Source: Tolypeutes matacus (lineage: Eukaryota; Chordata; Mammalia; Cingulata; Chlamyphoridae). Taken from it: a stretch of DNA of 64,000 nt. The notes under the pieces were generated by a model. The model saw nothing but the letters and a program-made list of their open reading frames with translations. It did no database searches and was not told the origin of the DNA. This document shows, one piece after another, positions 42,101 through 53,089 of the stretch (positions within the stretch are counted from its first letter, which is position 1; each line of letters starts with the position of its first letter). The translations under genes were made by a program, and so were the position numbers. The stretch lies in assembly GCA_026826555.1 (NCBI GenBank), contig JAKSZT010053923.1:1597445-1661444 (forward strand). The letters run 5' to 3'.

Positions 42101-44970
42101 GAGAGACTCAGGGGGCCCTGTGCAGAGTAGATATGTGGGTGGGGAGGGGAGGTCTCCATGGATGAATGGGAAGTGCCCCAATCAGACAAAGAGGAGGATG
42201 GGGAGTCAGGTATGAAACTGGGAAACATGCATGATTTGGAATGGCCAGGCCATTGGGTGTGGGGGAGAGAACAAGGAAGGCAGGGGAACAGGCAGGGCAG
42301 CACAGGGAGGGACATGTCTCAGCAGAGCTGGCCCAGGGCAGCCTCCCAAACCAGAAGGGCAGGATCACCCCTGAGGGAGAACCTCTGCTTTAGATCTACC
42401 ACTACTATGTGCAATGATGAGGAAAAGGTCACTCCCCCGTGATCCTGTCCAAAACAGTGAAATATTATGTGTAACTAAGCTTCACATCCATTCACAGGGG
42501 ACTGGTTAAATACATGACAGTGTGTCTATGGAGCAGAGTACAAGGTATTCATGAAAAATGAAGACGCTATCTTTGAACTGATATAGAATGATCTCCAAGT
42601 TGTATCATTAAAGGAAAAAAACAAGTGGCAGAAGATTATAAAGACATGCAACTATTTAGGTAAACAACATGTATTTGCTTGTGAAGGTACAGAAAATCTC
42701 ATGAAGGAAACACAAGAAGCTGACAACAGTCACCTCAAAGGAGGAAAATTGGGGACCTGGGGGGTCAGGAAGGAGGGAGACTTTTAAATTGTTTATTATA
42801 TTATATTTTAATTGTATTATATTATATTAGTTATATTTGTTATATACATAATATTTATTACATTTATTATACTTACATGTTATTGAATTTATTATTTTGT
42901 ATATCATATATAAAATATATTTTTATTATATATATTACATTTGAACCTTTTGAATTTGGAACATGCAATTGTATTTGCTTTTTTAAAAAAACTGTTTTAA
43001 AATTTTTAATCAAAATGAGACCATCTGACCGCCCCAAGAAAGTAAAATCTAAAAAAATAATAAACTGTCCACACAGGAAGCACTTTGGAACAAGGAAGCA
43101 CTTTGGGACAAGGCCATAGAAAACTGACTGAGGGCGCAACCGCAGGCTGCCAAGGTATACAGTCCCCTCCCCGTGACCCCAGACGCCCCATTACCTTTTT
43201 CCCCAGGCCATACTGCCTAGTGTAGGCGAACATGGCCAGGTCGTCGAAGAGCCGCAGGACGGTCCTGCAGTGGCTGAGCTCGGTGGACAGTGCCAGCAGG
43301 CGCGCCCCCATTTCTGACCTGGAACATTGATCCACCAGGATCCCACCGACCAGGTGGCAGCAGTACCCCAGTGTTCGGATCTGCAAGAAACCAGAAACAG
43401 TCAGGACAGCCCTGCTCCTCCACTGAGCTACATCATCACCCTGACCTGGCCCCAAGGGATCGAGCACGCGGAAGATTCTAAATCCACAAACTTCCAAAAA
43501 AAGCTAGAAGTGTGAAAAGGCACTGTAGGTGCGACAAATGGAGAAACATGACGTCACTGTCCAAAGAGGCACCACAGAGAGTTTAATGGCCTGATGGCTC
43601 AGGTCACCGAGGGGCACAGCCTTTAGAGACAGCATCATGGGAACAAGAAAAAAAAAGTCCTATTTCCCACCTTCTGGATTCTTCTTTATCCAGCAGGCAA
43701 GGAGGACTAGACCAAAATGTACATTTACATCTATCTACCTGGCTGAGCAAAAGCCCAGGGCTGGGCCAGGGACTAGAGAGAGGGTGGCCTGCCCTCAACC
43801 CAGTGGACAAAACGATAATTTGCTTGGATTATTTTAGTGAAGAAGGAACCCATCCATAGGCAATTTGGAACATCGTGGACTGAGTCACATTCACCACCCT
43901 TTTATCTTTATTTCATGTTTTTCAGAAATTGTTTTTTCCTATAGTTTTTTATAATATTTTTATTCATAATTCCTTTTCAGCCCCTTTGTAATGGCAAAAC
44001 ACTGCCATTTAAATATTCAACTTGGGGGGGTTTGTTGAAACCTGAATGCCCAATCCCAGAGGATGTAGTTGGAAACTAAATGCCCAGCCACAATGCATTC
44101 CCTGGTACAACAAAAATTCTGATAGAAAACTGGCCAGACAATCTAAGAGCCCAAACTCAGGGACCTGGATGGAACAACCTAAGTATCCAACAGAGGGGAC
44201 TTGATCAGAATTTAAATATCCAGTCATGGAGGAAGCCCTGCAACATCCTAAATCCCAATATGAAATTGTTCTGGACAATCCATGAGCCAACTACAGGGGC
44301 CTGGGTCAGATCTTAAATGCTCAACCCCAGGCATTTGGTTGGTAGGTAAATGTCCAGCCCTGCTGGGTTGGCTAGAACAACCTAAATGGCCAGCTATAGG
44401 GGTTTTGTTGGAACCACCATGGCTGGGTACACCAATTTCAAGTGCCTGGGTATGGTGGGTTCCCTGGCACTGAGTTGGCTGGAGCAATCTAAATGCCCAA
44501 CTCTGGGGGAATTGCTGGCACCCTAAACCCCAAGCCATGGGGAAAGCTCTGCAACATCCTGAATCCCTATATGAGGTTGTTCTGGGCAACCGAGGATCCA
44601 ATTACTGGGGCCTGGTCAGATCTCAAATGTCCAACCGTGGGGATTCGGTGGGTATATAAATTCCCAGCCTGCTGGGTTGGCCGGAACAGTCTAAATGCAC
44701 AACGCCGGGGGACCTGGTTCCAGTCCAGTTTGGAGAGGGCCTCTGTGACAAAGGATCTGGAGCGATCCCGTCTCCACCATCTGCGCCTCAGTTTCCCCAG
44801 CTCTGAGCTTTGACCAAAGTCCAAGTCCTCTGACCCCGCTCCGCCGCGACTTCCGCGACGCGGAGCAGACGGCGGCCCGGGAGGTCGCCCGCAGCCAGCC
44901 CCTGCCTCACCAAGCGGTCCCGACCCCTATACGACTCCAGCGCAGCCACCAGACCACTCAGCGCCGCCAT
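35949..44970 (-). CDS. PEX11G: PEX11G (peroxisomal membrane protein 11 gamma), complete, 5 coding exons
   Basis: PEX11-family protein of the peroxisomal membrane; family knowledge: it acts with PEX11A/B, FIS1 and DRP1 in membrane elongation and peroxisome division. Minus-strand coding exons: 44970-44911, 43380-43195, 41371-41193, 36985-36923 and 36186-35949. They sum to 726 nt = 241 residues, the length I remember for human PEX11G. All junctions are GT/AG with matching phases. Sequence marks: MAALSGLVAALESYRGRDRL, TLGYCCHLVGGILVDQ, LRLFDDLAMFAYTRQYGLG, NVADQLYYPCEHVAWAAD, a hydrophobic segment at about residues 124-141, a basic loop PRSKRR, and a second hydrophobic stretch at about 201-227 (PPWLVGLLGTVSSLLSMY). 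The start ATG lies in GCCATGG with G at -3, directly downstream of a CpG promoter. Confidence 0.96.
36187..36922. other. PEX11G intron 4
   Basis: GC-rich intron. A MIR-like piece lies at about 36600-36760 ('gcctcagtttccccatctgt'). Nothing else was recognised. Confidence 0.45.
36923..36985 (-). CDS. PEX11G: PEX11G exon 4 (small, 63 nt)
   Basis: Acceptor attacag|GTCCC, donor accag|gtacga. It encodes SLWMVLRLRQKLRSPIVAFT, an amphipathic basic helix matching the human block. Isolated by introns of 4.2 kb and 0.7 kb. Confidence 0.93.
37795..37930 (+). mobile_element. Possible MER5-type hAT fragment
   Basis: 'ttcctggggcccccaaacc', 'gaaccagaacatctgcattg' and 'cctcccaggtgattcttc' resemble MER5A. 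Diverged, low confidence. Confidence 0.45.
38850..39172 (+). mobile_element. L1 3' end
   Basis: 'ataagccagacacaaaaggc', 'actagattaggcaaattc', 'gcttgaaagtgtttgaaatg', ending 'cccaataaattaaaaaaaaa'. Same 3'UTR type as 30770-31590 and 55090-55545. In PEX11G intron 3. Confidence 0.85.
39339..39789 (+). mobile_element. DAS-type SINE, long (dimer-like) form
   Basis: tRNA-like head 'gaagcaaatgtggctcgaaa', B-box-like 'gggttcaattcc', GC-rich body with about 20-bp tandem units (gctggcccacg...), a second tRNA-like block at 39640-39685 and an A-rich tail. Flanked by AAAGTTCTTGGAG / AAAGTTTTTGGAG (39326-39338 and 39790-39802). The 240-codon minus-strand frame here is an artefact of the repeat. Confidence 0.88.
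40262..40538 (+). mobile_element. Old L1-like 3' retroposon with poly(A)
   Basis: 'gtacagtagccacgtgtgcc', 'gatatattgggctgaaaa' and A(16) at 40523-40538. The minus-strand counterpart lies at 30112-30345. Inserted within the MLT1 LTR. Confidence 0.6.
40822..40998 (-). mobile_element. Two adjacent DAS-type SINE heads
   Basis: Two reverse-complement tRNA-like heads in tandem, 40822-40905 and 40908-40998 ('ggggatcaaacccaagacct' and 'agggatcaaacctgagacct'), each preceded by a T-rich tail. The second probably inserted at the tail of the first. Confidence 0.8.
41193..41371 (-). CDS. PEX11G: PEX11G exon 3
   Basis: Acceptor ccccacag|GAGGAA, donor gccag|gtaggt; 179 nt. It encodes EEDVFVRWLSVLGNVADQLY, HVAWAADAKVLHVDSARWW and the first hydrophobic membrane segment WALSIGLWGFSLLLGIA. 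Confidence 0.95.
41590..41755 (+). mobile_element. MER5A-type hAT fragment
   Basis: 'aggctgcacattggagcccc', 'caccagccccagagattctg' and 'ggctcaggcattgggaattt' match the MER5A pattern. In PEX11G intron 2. Confidence 0.7.
41760..43194. other. PEX11G intron 2, remainder
   Basis: 41760-42430 is purine-rich with no assignment. 42430-42780 looks like an old sense L1 3' part ('gactggttaaatacatgaca'). 42783-42960 is a TTATA/AT-rich simple stretch. 43073-43112 holds an 18-bp unit duplicated in tandem (gaagcactttggaacaag). Confidence 0.5.
43195..43380 (-). CDS. PEX11G: PEX11G exon 2
   Basis: Acceptor ttcttgcag|ATCCG, donor aaag|gtaatg; 186 nt, phase 0 on both sides. It encodes IRTLGYCCHLVGGILVDQ, LLALSTELSHCRTVLRLF and DDLAMFAYTRQYGLGKK, the best conserved part of the PEX11 fold. 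Confidence 0.95.
43665..43975 (+). repeat. Interspersed repeat, copy 1 of a family also at 54548
   Basis: Shares long blocks with 54548-54845: 'gacaaaacgataatttgctt', 'cccatccatagg', 'agcaggcaaggaggactaga' / 'agcaggcaggtgggctaga'. The context of copy 2 suggests part of a retroviral LTR. In PEX11G intron 1. Confidence 0.7.
44010..44725 (-). repeat. Degenerate ~34-bp minisatellite with ~311-bp higher-order copy
   Basis: About 19 diverged units of the form 'ttggctagaacaacctaaat' + 'gcccaactctgggg'. 44228-44410 and 44538-44715 align over nine consecutive units (anchors 'gcaacatcctaaatccc' at 44240 and 'gcaacatcctgaatccc' at 44551, offset 311 bp). Ends about 110 bp before the PEX11G promoter region. 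The open frames across it are repeat artefacts. Confidence 0.85.
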
Positions 44971-45170
44971 GGCAACTCCGCCGTGACGTCACCGTGACGT
45001 ATGCGCTCCGCGACAGGAGGCGGGGGACGTTCAGGGCTCTCGCAGGGGTGCTGCGCAGGCGCGGCCGGGCCCTTTGTCCTGGCCCTGGCCCTGGTCCTTT
45101 GTTCGCAGCACGGGTGGGCCGGCTTTACAGGCCTAGAGCAGCCACGTGTGCACGCTCCCGGGCCCGTGCA
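44830..45170 (-). promoter_or_regulatory. PEX11G CpG-rich promoter with CRE-like sites
   Basis: CpG-dense, TATA-less stretch around PEX11G exon 1. It contains a full palindromic CRE, TGACGTCA (44984-44991), and a half site TGACGT (44995-45000), 11 bp apart, 14-30 bp upstream of the ATG on the minus strand, plus GC-box-like sequence ('ggaggcggggg'). CREB/ATF binding is inferred from the motif only. Confidence 0.65.
44911..44970 (-). CDS. PEX11G: PEX11G exon 1 (coding part)
   Basis: Twenty codons, MAALSGLVAALESYRGRDRL, then donor gtgagg, phase 0. Kozak context gccATGG. It lies in a CpG-dense region with CRE-like sites upstream. Confidence 0.94.
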
Positions 45171-45431
45171 TCCTGGATGATCTTAAGAGCTCGCTGCATT
45201 CTGCCCCATGTTGTCTTTTCAAAGTTCTCAAATCACCCACCCATACACAAAGTATTCCAAGCAAAACTACTAACCTGCTAGCTGTGGCTCAAGGAGGGAC
45301 TTTTTTGTTTTTCTGCGCGTCTGCATTCTCTAATTTTTCTATCGTGAGCTTGAATTACTGGGACAATATCATATAAGGCTTTTAGAAAATTAAGAAAATA
45401 CATAGACTATTTCTAAAAGGGTAGTCACAAT

Positions 45432-46089
45432 GCGAATATTCTCGCTTGACCTGATTTTGTGAAAATCAGGGTAGGCTAAACCTTTGCTATATTAGAAACC
45501 ATGCATGTGTCCCCAGACCTAGTTTTTCTGCCTAGGTCTGGTTTTTAGAATGCTGGTGATAAACTAAGCCTGATTTATTATATGATTTTCCTGTTTGGGA
45601 AATGACTGTAACTCTAGGTATCTTTGGTCAACCTTAAGAGAGATAACAGGGGGTGGATGTGGCTCAACTGGTTGGGTGTCCGTTTCCCACATGGAGAAAC
45701 CTAGATTTGATCCCCAGGACCTCCCGATGAAATAAAGAAAAATATAGAATGTGCATGGGCACACCACCAGGCCTGGCGGAACCAAGCAGTAAGATGATGA
45801 CCTAACGGGAGAGAGATGCAGGGGAGAGCCAAGAGGAGACGCAAAGAGAAACCAGGAACTGAGGTGGCACGGGTGGCAGAATACCTCTATCCCACATGGG
45901 AGGTTCCCAGGATCCAAGACCGGAGGAGGAGGAGAGGAGAACGCAGGATACAGACACAGAAAATTGCCCAACAAATGGACACAAAAAGAGCAAAAGGGGT
46001 GGGGGGGAGGGGGGAGGGGGAGGGATTAAATGGATAAAAAGTAAATATATATTTTAAAAATAAATGTAAAAAATTAAATAAATAAAAAA
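45432..46089 (+). mobile_element. DAS-type SINE (45647-46089) with 215 bp of extra 5' sequence inside its target duplication
   Basis: tRNA-like head 'gtggatgtggctcaactggt', body and A-rich tail ending 46089. The flanking repeat is TAAAAGGGTAGTCACAA (45414-45430) and TAAAAGGATAGTCACAA (46090-46106). The left copy sits 215 bp before the SINE head, so the inserted unit appears to include non-SINE sequence with two perfect hairpins. Confidence 0.7.
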
Positions 46090-46259
46090 TAAAAGGATAG
46101 TCACAAATCTGGTAACAGGTAATTGGGTGAGTGAGGAGAAAAGATTTTCACCTGTTTACCATTTTTGTTGCTTTTGAATTTTTTTTTACAATGCACATCT
46201 TATAGAAACATCAAATTAATTTTTTAAAGTTAATACGACCAGTTACCTTCTGCAAAATA

Positions 46260-46620
46260 TTCGGTCTTGATTTCAACTCTTATTACTCTTTCCCTCTCAT
46301 TTATTTCCAACCATATTGCCTTCCTTCTGTTGGGGGAAATTCCCAGCACCCTCCTGTCTCAGGACCTTTGCATTTGTTGTTCCCTCCACCTGGAATGCTG
46401 TCCGTCTAGATCTCCCTGTGGCTTCGTCTGTGGCCTCCTCTTGATGTTTACTCAACACCTTCTAATGGGACTTTACTAGTCATGGCCTCTCACCTCCCAG
46501 ATACTTCTATCCACACTTGCTGCTGCTTTATTTTTCTCCTATATATAACTATATATTTTGTTTTGTTTATTTGTCTGCCTCTCTTCAACAGAATGTGAAC
46601 TCCACCAGGGCAGGGATTTT
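46260..46620 (+). mobile_element. L2 fragment
   Basis: 'ccacctggaatgctgtccgt', 'cctttgcatttgttgttcc', 'gaatgtgaactccaccaggg' are L2 3' landmarks. A further L2-like end is at 47345-47400. Confidence 0.78.
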
Positions 46621-46624
46621 TCTA

Positions 46625-47340
46625 TTTTTTTAATATATATATTTTATTTTGTTTTATTGTAGTAATGTACATGTAGCCTAAACTTTGTCATTCTAACCAT
46701 TTTTTTTTTTTTTTTTTTACCAGGAGGTACCGGGGATCGAACCCTGGTCTTTCCATATGGTAGACGGACGCCGAACCTCTCGAGCCACATCCGTTTCCCA
46801 ATTCTAACCATTTTTAAGTGTACTAATTCAGTGGCATTAATTACATTCACAGTGTGGTGTAACTTCCATCACTATCCACTAATAAAACAGAAACTTTGTC
46901 CCCATTAAACAATAACTTCCCATTTCTCCTCTCCCCAGTCCCTGGTAACCTCTAATCTACTTTCTGTCTCTATGAATTTGCTGATTCTAGATGTTTCATA
47001 TCAGTGACATCAAACCATATTTGTCCTTTTGCATCTTGCCTTCTTTCACTCAGCATAATGCCTTCAAGGTCCATCTATATTGTCGCAGGTATCAGAGCTT
47101 CATTTCTTTTTTATGGCTGAATGATAATCCCTTGCATGACAACACCACATTTTTTTTAGCCATTCATCTGCTGACGGACACCTGGGTTGTTTCCACGTTT
47201 TCACTTCTGTGAATAATGCTGCTATGAACATTGGCGTACAAGTTTGGGTCCCCGTTTTCAATTCTTTGGGATACATACCTAGGAATGGGATTGCTGGGTC
47301 ATACAGTAATTCTAAATTTCACTTTGTTAGGGGCCACACC
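46625..47340 (-). mobile_element. L1 3' region split by a SINE
   Basis: Antisense L1 3'UTR ('cagtggcattaattacattc') and ORF2 C-terminal antisense ('gacacctgggttgtttcc', 'gaatgggattgctgggtcat'). The SINE at 46701-46800 duplicated ATTCTAACCAT (46690-46700 and 46801-46811). Confidence 0.85.
46701..46800 (-). mobile_element. DAS-type SINE head
   Basis: T(18) tail, then 'ccaggaggtaccggggatcg', 'gagccacatccgtttccca'. 11-bp perfect target duplication in the host L1. Confidence 0.88.
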
Positions 47341-47618
47341 AGAGCAGGGATCTTCATCCATCTTGTTCACCACTGTAAACTACAGCCTGGCACAAAATAA
47401 GTTCTCCATAGGTGTTGGCTGCCTGCAGGGCTCAGCAACCCATCCAAATCTCTTTGCCTGCTCCACTCCCCTGGGAGAGCTTGTCCACTTCCCCAGCTTC
47501 CATGGCCTCCTCTCTGCTGTCCTCTCCCATATCTGCCTCTAATCCTGACTTGTCTCCTCCTGTCCCCCGCCCCTGGGCATCTCCCCTGGACATTCTAAAG
47601 CTTTTTTCCCTTAGCAAG

Positions 47619-48068
47619 TGTGATGGTTAGGTTAATGTGTCAACTCTGTCAGGTAATTGTGTCCAGGTGTTTGTTCCAGCAAGCACTGGGCTAATTGTAA
47701 TACAAGACCATTTATGGACTTCGATCACCAGTGAGTTTACTGCGTAGATGGCTGATTACATCTGCATCAATCAGGGAGATTACATCATCAAAGGGTGACG
47801 CTTTTATCCAATCAGTTGAATGCCTTAAAAGGGGAAGTGATTTCAACATTCAGAGAGAATTTCCCAGCTCTTCGTTGGACAAGCAACTTCTCCCAGAAAC
47901 TCATCAAGGATCTTTCATCGGACTTTCATCGGAGCCCCTGGTTTGCAGCCTGCCTGCGGAACCTGGACTTGTGCATCCCCATGGTCACGTGAGAGACTCT
48001 TAAAATCTCATATTATTGACAGATATCTCCTATTGATTCTGTTTCCCGAGAGAACCCTGACTAATACG
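47619..48068 (+). mobile_element. Solo LTR, MLT2/ERVL-like
   Basis: Starts TGTGATGGTTAGGTTAATGT, has 'tatccaatcagttgaatgcc', ends 'gagaaccctgactaatacg'. Flanked by GCAAG on both sides (47614-47618 and 48069-48073). No internal genes. The ends and the 5-bp duplication fit ERVL-class LTRs. Confidence 0.85.
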
Positions 48069-48079
48069 GCAAGTGTTTT

Positions 48080-48450
48080 TGTTTTTAAGATTTATTTTAT
48101 TTATTCCCTCCTCCCACCACCACCCCTTTGTTTGCACTCGCTGTCTGCTCTCTGTTCGTTGTGTGTTCTTTGTGTCTGCTCATCTTCTCTTTAGGAGGCA
48201 CCGGGAACCAAACCCAGGAACTCCCATGTGAGAGGGAGGCACCCAATCTCTTGAGCCACCTCTGTTCCCTGCTTGTTGTTGGTCTCATTGTGTCTTCTCA
48301 TTGCATCATCTCGTTGCATCAGTTCACCGCACCAGCCCGTCGCGTCAGCTCACTGTCTTGCTCATCTTCTTTAGGAGGCACCAGGAACCGAATCCCGGAC
48401 CTCCTGTGTGGTAGGCGGGCCCCAATTGCTTGAGCCACATCCACTTCCCA
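48080..48450 (-). mobile_element. DAS-type SINE, dimeric, reverse orientation
   Basis: Two tRNA-like heads ('ggcaccgggaaccaaaccc', 'ggcaccaggaaccgaatccc') separated by the 'gcatcatctcgttgcatcag' body. The target duplication GCAAGTGTTTT is present at 48069-48079 and 48451-48461. Confidence 0.85.
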
Positions 48451-48461
48451 GCAAGTGTTTT

Positions 48462-48823
48462 ATTTATTTATTTATTTTTTTAAAGGTTTATTTATTTACT
48501 TTATATCCATTTTAAATCCCCCCCTTCCCCATTTGCTGTTTTGTGTCCATTCGCTGGGCAATTCTCTGTGTCTGTTTCCTGCCTTCTCTTCTCATCCTCC
48601 TCCTCCAGTCTTCACCAGGATTTGATCCTGGAGACCTCTGATGTAGGAGAGAGGTGTTCTGCCATCTGCACCAGCTCGGCTCCTGGTTTTTGGAGCTTTC
48701 AGAGCATCTCATCTTGTCTTTCCCCTGCGTCTCTCTCTTATTACGTCATCATCTTGCTGCATGGCTCCCGGGGCCTGGCAGCTCACCGACACACACAGAG
48801 CCTGGCAGCCCATGTACCTTCTA

Positions 48824-48863
<40 letters not shown>

Positions 48864-48949
48864 TTTTACCAGGAGGTCCTGGGGATCGAACCCAGGTCCC
48901 TCCATATGGCAGACGGACACCCAACCATTTGAGCCACATCCACCCCCCA
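48462..48949 (-). mobile_element. DAS-type SINE, long form, reverse orientation
   Basis: Body with 'gtccattcgctgggcaattc', a TATA microsatellite plus T run (48823-48867) marking an inner tail, and head 'ggggatcgaacccaggtccc'. Flanked by GCAAGTGTTTT at 48451-48461 and 48950-48960. Confidence 0.85.
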
Positions 48950-48969
48950 GCAAGTGTTTTATTAATTTT

Positions 48970-50140
48970 TTTTATTTGAAACTATTAACTACATTGAAAA
49001 TAAAAATTTTTAACACATCATAAAGTGAAAAAAGAAGGTACAAACTAAAGAAGCTAATTGCACACATACAACTGACAAAGGATTGATATCCAAAATATAT
49101 GCCAAATTTTTTTTGAATCCTAGCAACTCAACAGAATAACAGGTTTAAGATGTAAAAGGCATTTCATGGAAAAGGAAGCACATATGACAAGAAACATGAA
49201 AATATGTTCAACCTTATTAGTAATCAAGAAATTACAGGGAAGCAGCTGTGGCTCAATCAGTGGGGCTCCCGTTTGCCATGTGGGAGGCCCCGGGTTCGGT
49301 TCCCGGGGCCTCCTGGTGGGGGCGGGCCCTCCCGCGCGGCGTGGTTGGCTGACCCAGCGAGCACAAGCAGCAAGGGGGGGATAAATGAATAAATAAATAA
49401 AATCTTTAAAAAAAAAAAAAAAAAGAAATTACACACTCCAGATTTGCAAAACATTAAAAAGTCCTGAAAGTACCATGTGTTGGCAAGCATGTAGATCAAC
49501 ACAATTTGACTTTTTTTTTTTTTTTTTACAAGGTTGAATATTTGCATAACACAGCAAATCTGCACCTAGTATGTATCACAGGAAAAGTTTCTCACATGCA
49601 CAGTAATACTCATACCAGATTTCTTGTTCATGGAAAAAAAAAAAAAAAACAGAAAAATACCACTGTTTGCCATGGTGTCTTCTCTCAGAGCTCAGTTGTC
49701 AGATTTGGCATAGCTCCCCATTTACCCTCTTCTCCATCCCCAGGATGTATCGGGAAGATCCACTGCCACATCAAGTGCAGCAATGATCCCACATCTTAAA
49801 ATGGTCCCCAGAGGTGGACAACCTCCTGTCAACAGGAGTCAGAATTTCAAGATGCCAGGAGTCTCACTATCACATTAAACACTGAGTACCTAAACTTTGA
49901 ATTTTACCTAGAATGGTAAACTTTTCCCAGTAAGTTTAGAGATGCATGTTTATGTGTGTGCACCCATGGGACCATACATTTGCCCTTACATACTTGTCTC
50001 CACCTTCATGAACAGATCTGCATGCACACATATGAAAGTCATACACATTACTTTAGGTTAAAATACTCTACAAAGATAATGGTAGGAAGAGATCCAAACT
50101 AGCAACCAGAAGCCCATGAATGGGACTTTATGTAAGCAAT
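48970..50140 (+). mobile_element. L1 3' fragment (48970-49500) and unassigned flank
   Basis: 'acaactgacaaaggattgat' and 'cacatatgacaagaaacatg' are sense L1 ORF2 3' sequence, interrupted by the SINE at 49237-49422. From about 49550 to 50140 I see no clear family. Confidence 0.6.
49237..49422 (+). mobile_element. DAS-type SINE, short young-looking copy
   Basis: Compact monomer: 'gggaagcagctgtggctcaa' (A-box region), B-box-like GGTTCGGTTCC, GC-rich 70-bp body, then (AAAT)n and A(16). Perfect 11-bp duplication AAGAAATTACA (49226-49236, 49423-49433). tRNA-Ala ancestry is established for the family as I recall it. Confidence 0.92.
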
Positions 50141-50230
50141 TTCCAGCAAGTGTTTTAATTTCCAAGGCTGCTCAAGCAAATACCATGCTATGGATTGGCT
50201 TACACAATGGGACCTTATTTGCTTATGTTT

Positions 50231-52310
<2,080 letters not shown>

Positions 52311-53089
52311 TATTTAGTTTACTGTTTTAAGGCTAAAAGAGAGCCCAAATCAAGGCGTCATCAAGGCAATGCTTTCTCCCTGAAGACTGTGGAGTTCTGG
52401 GGCTGGCTGCCAGCAAACCTTGGTCCTTGGTTTGTCATAAGGCAAGGCACATGGTGGCATCTCCTGGTCGCTCCCTCTCTTCTGGGTTTTGTGGATTTCA
52501 GCTTCTGGCTGCTCTGTCCATGGCTTTCTCTCTCTCTCTGTCTAAATTTCATTCTTTTATAAAGGACTCCTGTTACAGGATTAAGACCCATCCCGACTGA
52601 GATGGGCCGCATTTTAACTGAACTTACTTCATCAAAAGGTCCTACTTACAATGGGTTCACACCCACAGGAATGGATTAAATTTAAGAACATGTTTTATGG
52701 GGTACAGGCAGCTCCAAACCACCACAGACTGACCAGTTCCAGACTGACCTCAGCATCAGCCCCCAAACTTCTGCCTCTCCCATGTCCCCATCTCAGGGGC
52801 AGCCCTGCCATCCACCCAGTCACCTAGCCACAGACCTGGACCCCTGCTCACCTCTTACCTCTCCTTCCATACCCCTCCCCGCCCATGTCCCATCAATTGC
52901 CAAAAACAAAAAAAATCCCTTGAATCCATCCACTTCTTCCCAGTCCACAGTTCCCTCCTCAGGCAGCCCCATTCTCTCTCCTGGACAACTACAGAAACCT
53001 CCCTGGACCTGGCGTCCCTGCCTCCCCCCCCCCCTCTGCCCCCCACCTGCCTTCCCCATTTAATCCCCATGGCTCTTCCTTTTTAAGAT

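Noticed and set aside
44009..44601. Minus-strand frames over the minisatellite, or a CRISPR-like array
   Set aside because: Units are diverged and contiguous without unique spacers; frames stay open only because of periodicity.
44994..45281. 95-codon plus-strand frame in the PEX11G CpG island, as a possible divergent gene
   Set aside because: Arg/Gly/Pro-rich GC artefact; no recognisable protein, and TEX45 starts 12 kb away.
49237..49310. Functional tRNA gene
   Set aside because: tRNA-like head lacks a complete cloverleaf end and runs into a SINE body and A-rich tail; repeated many times in the window.
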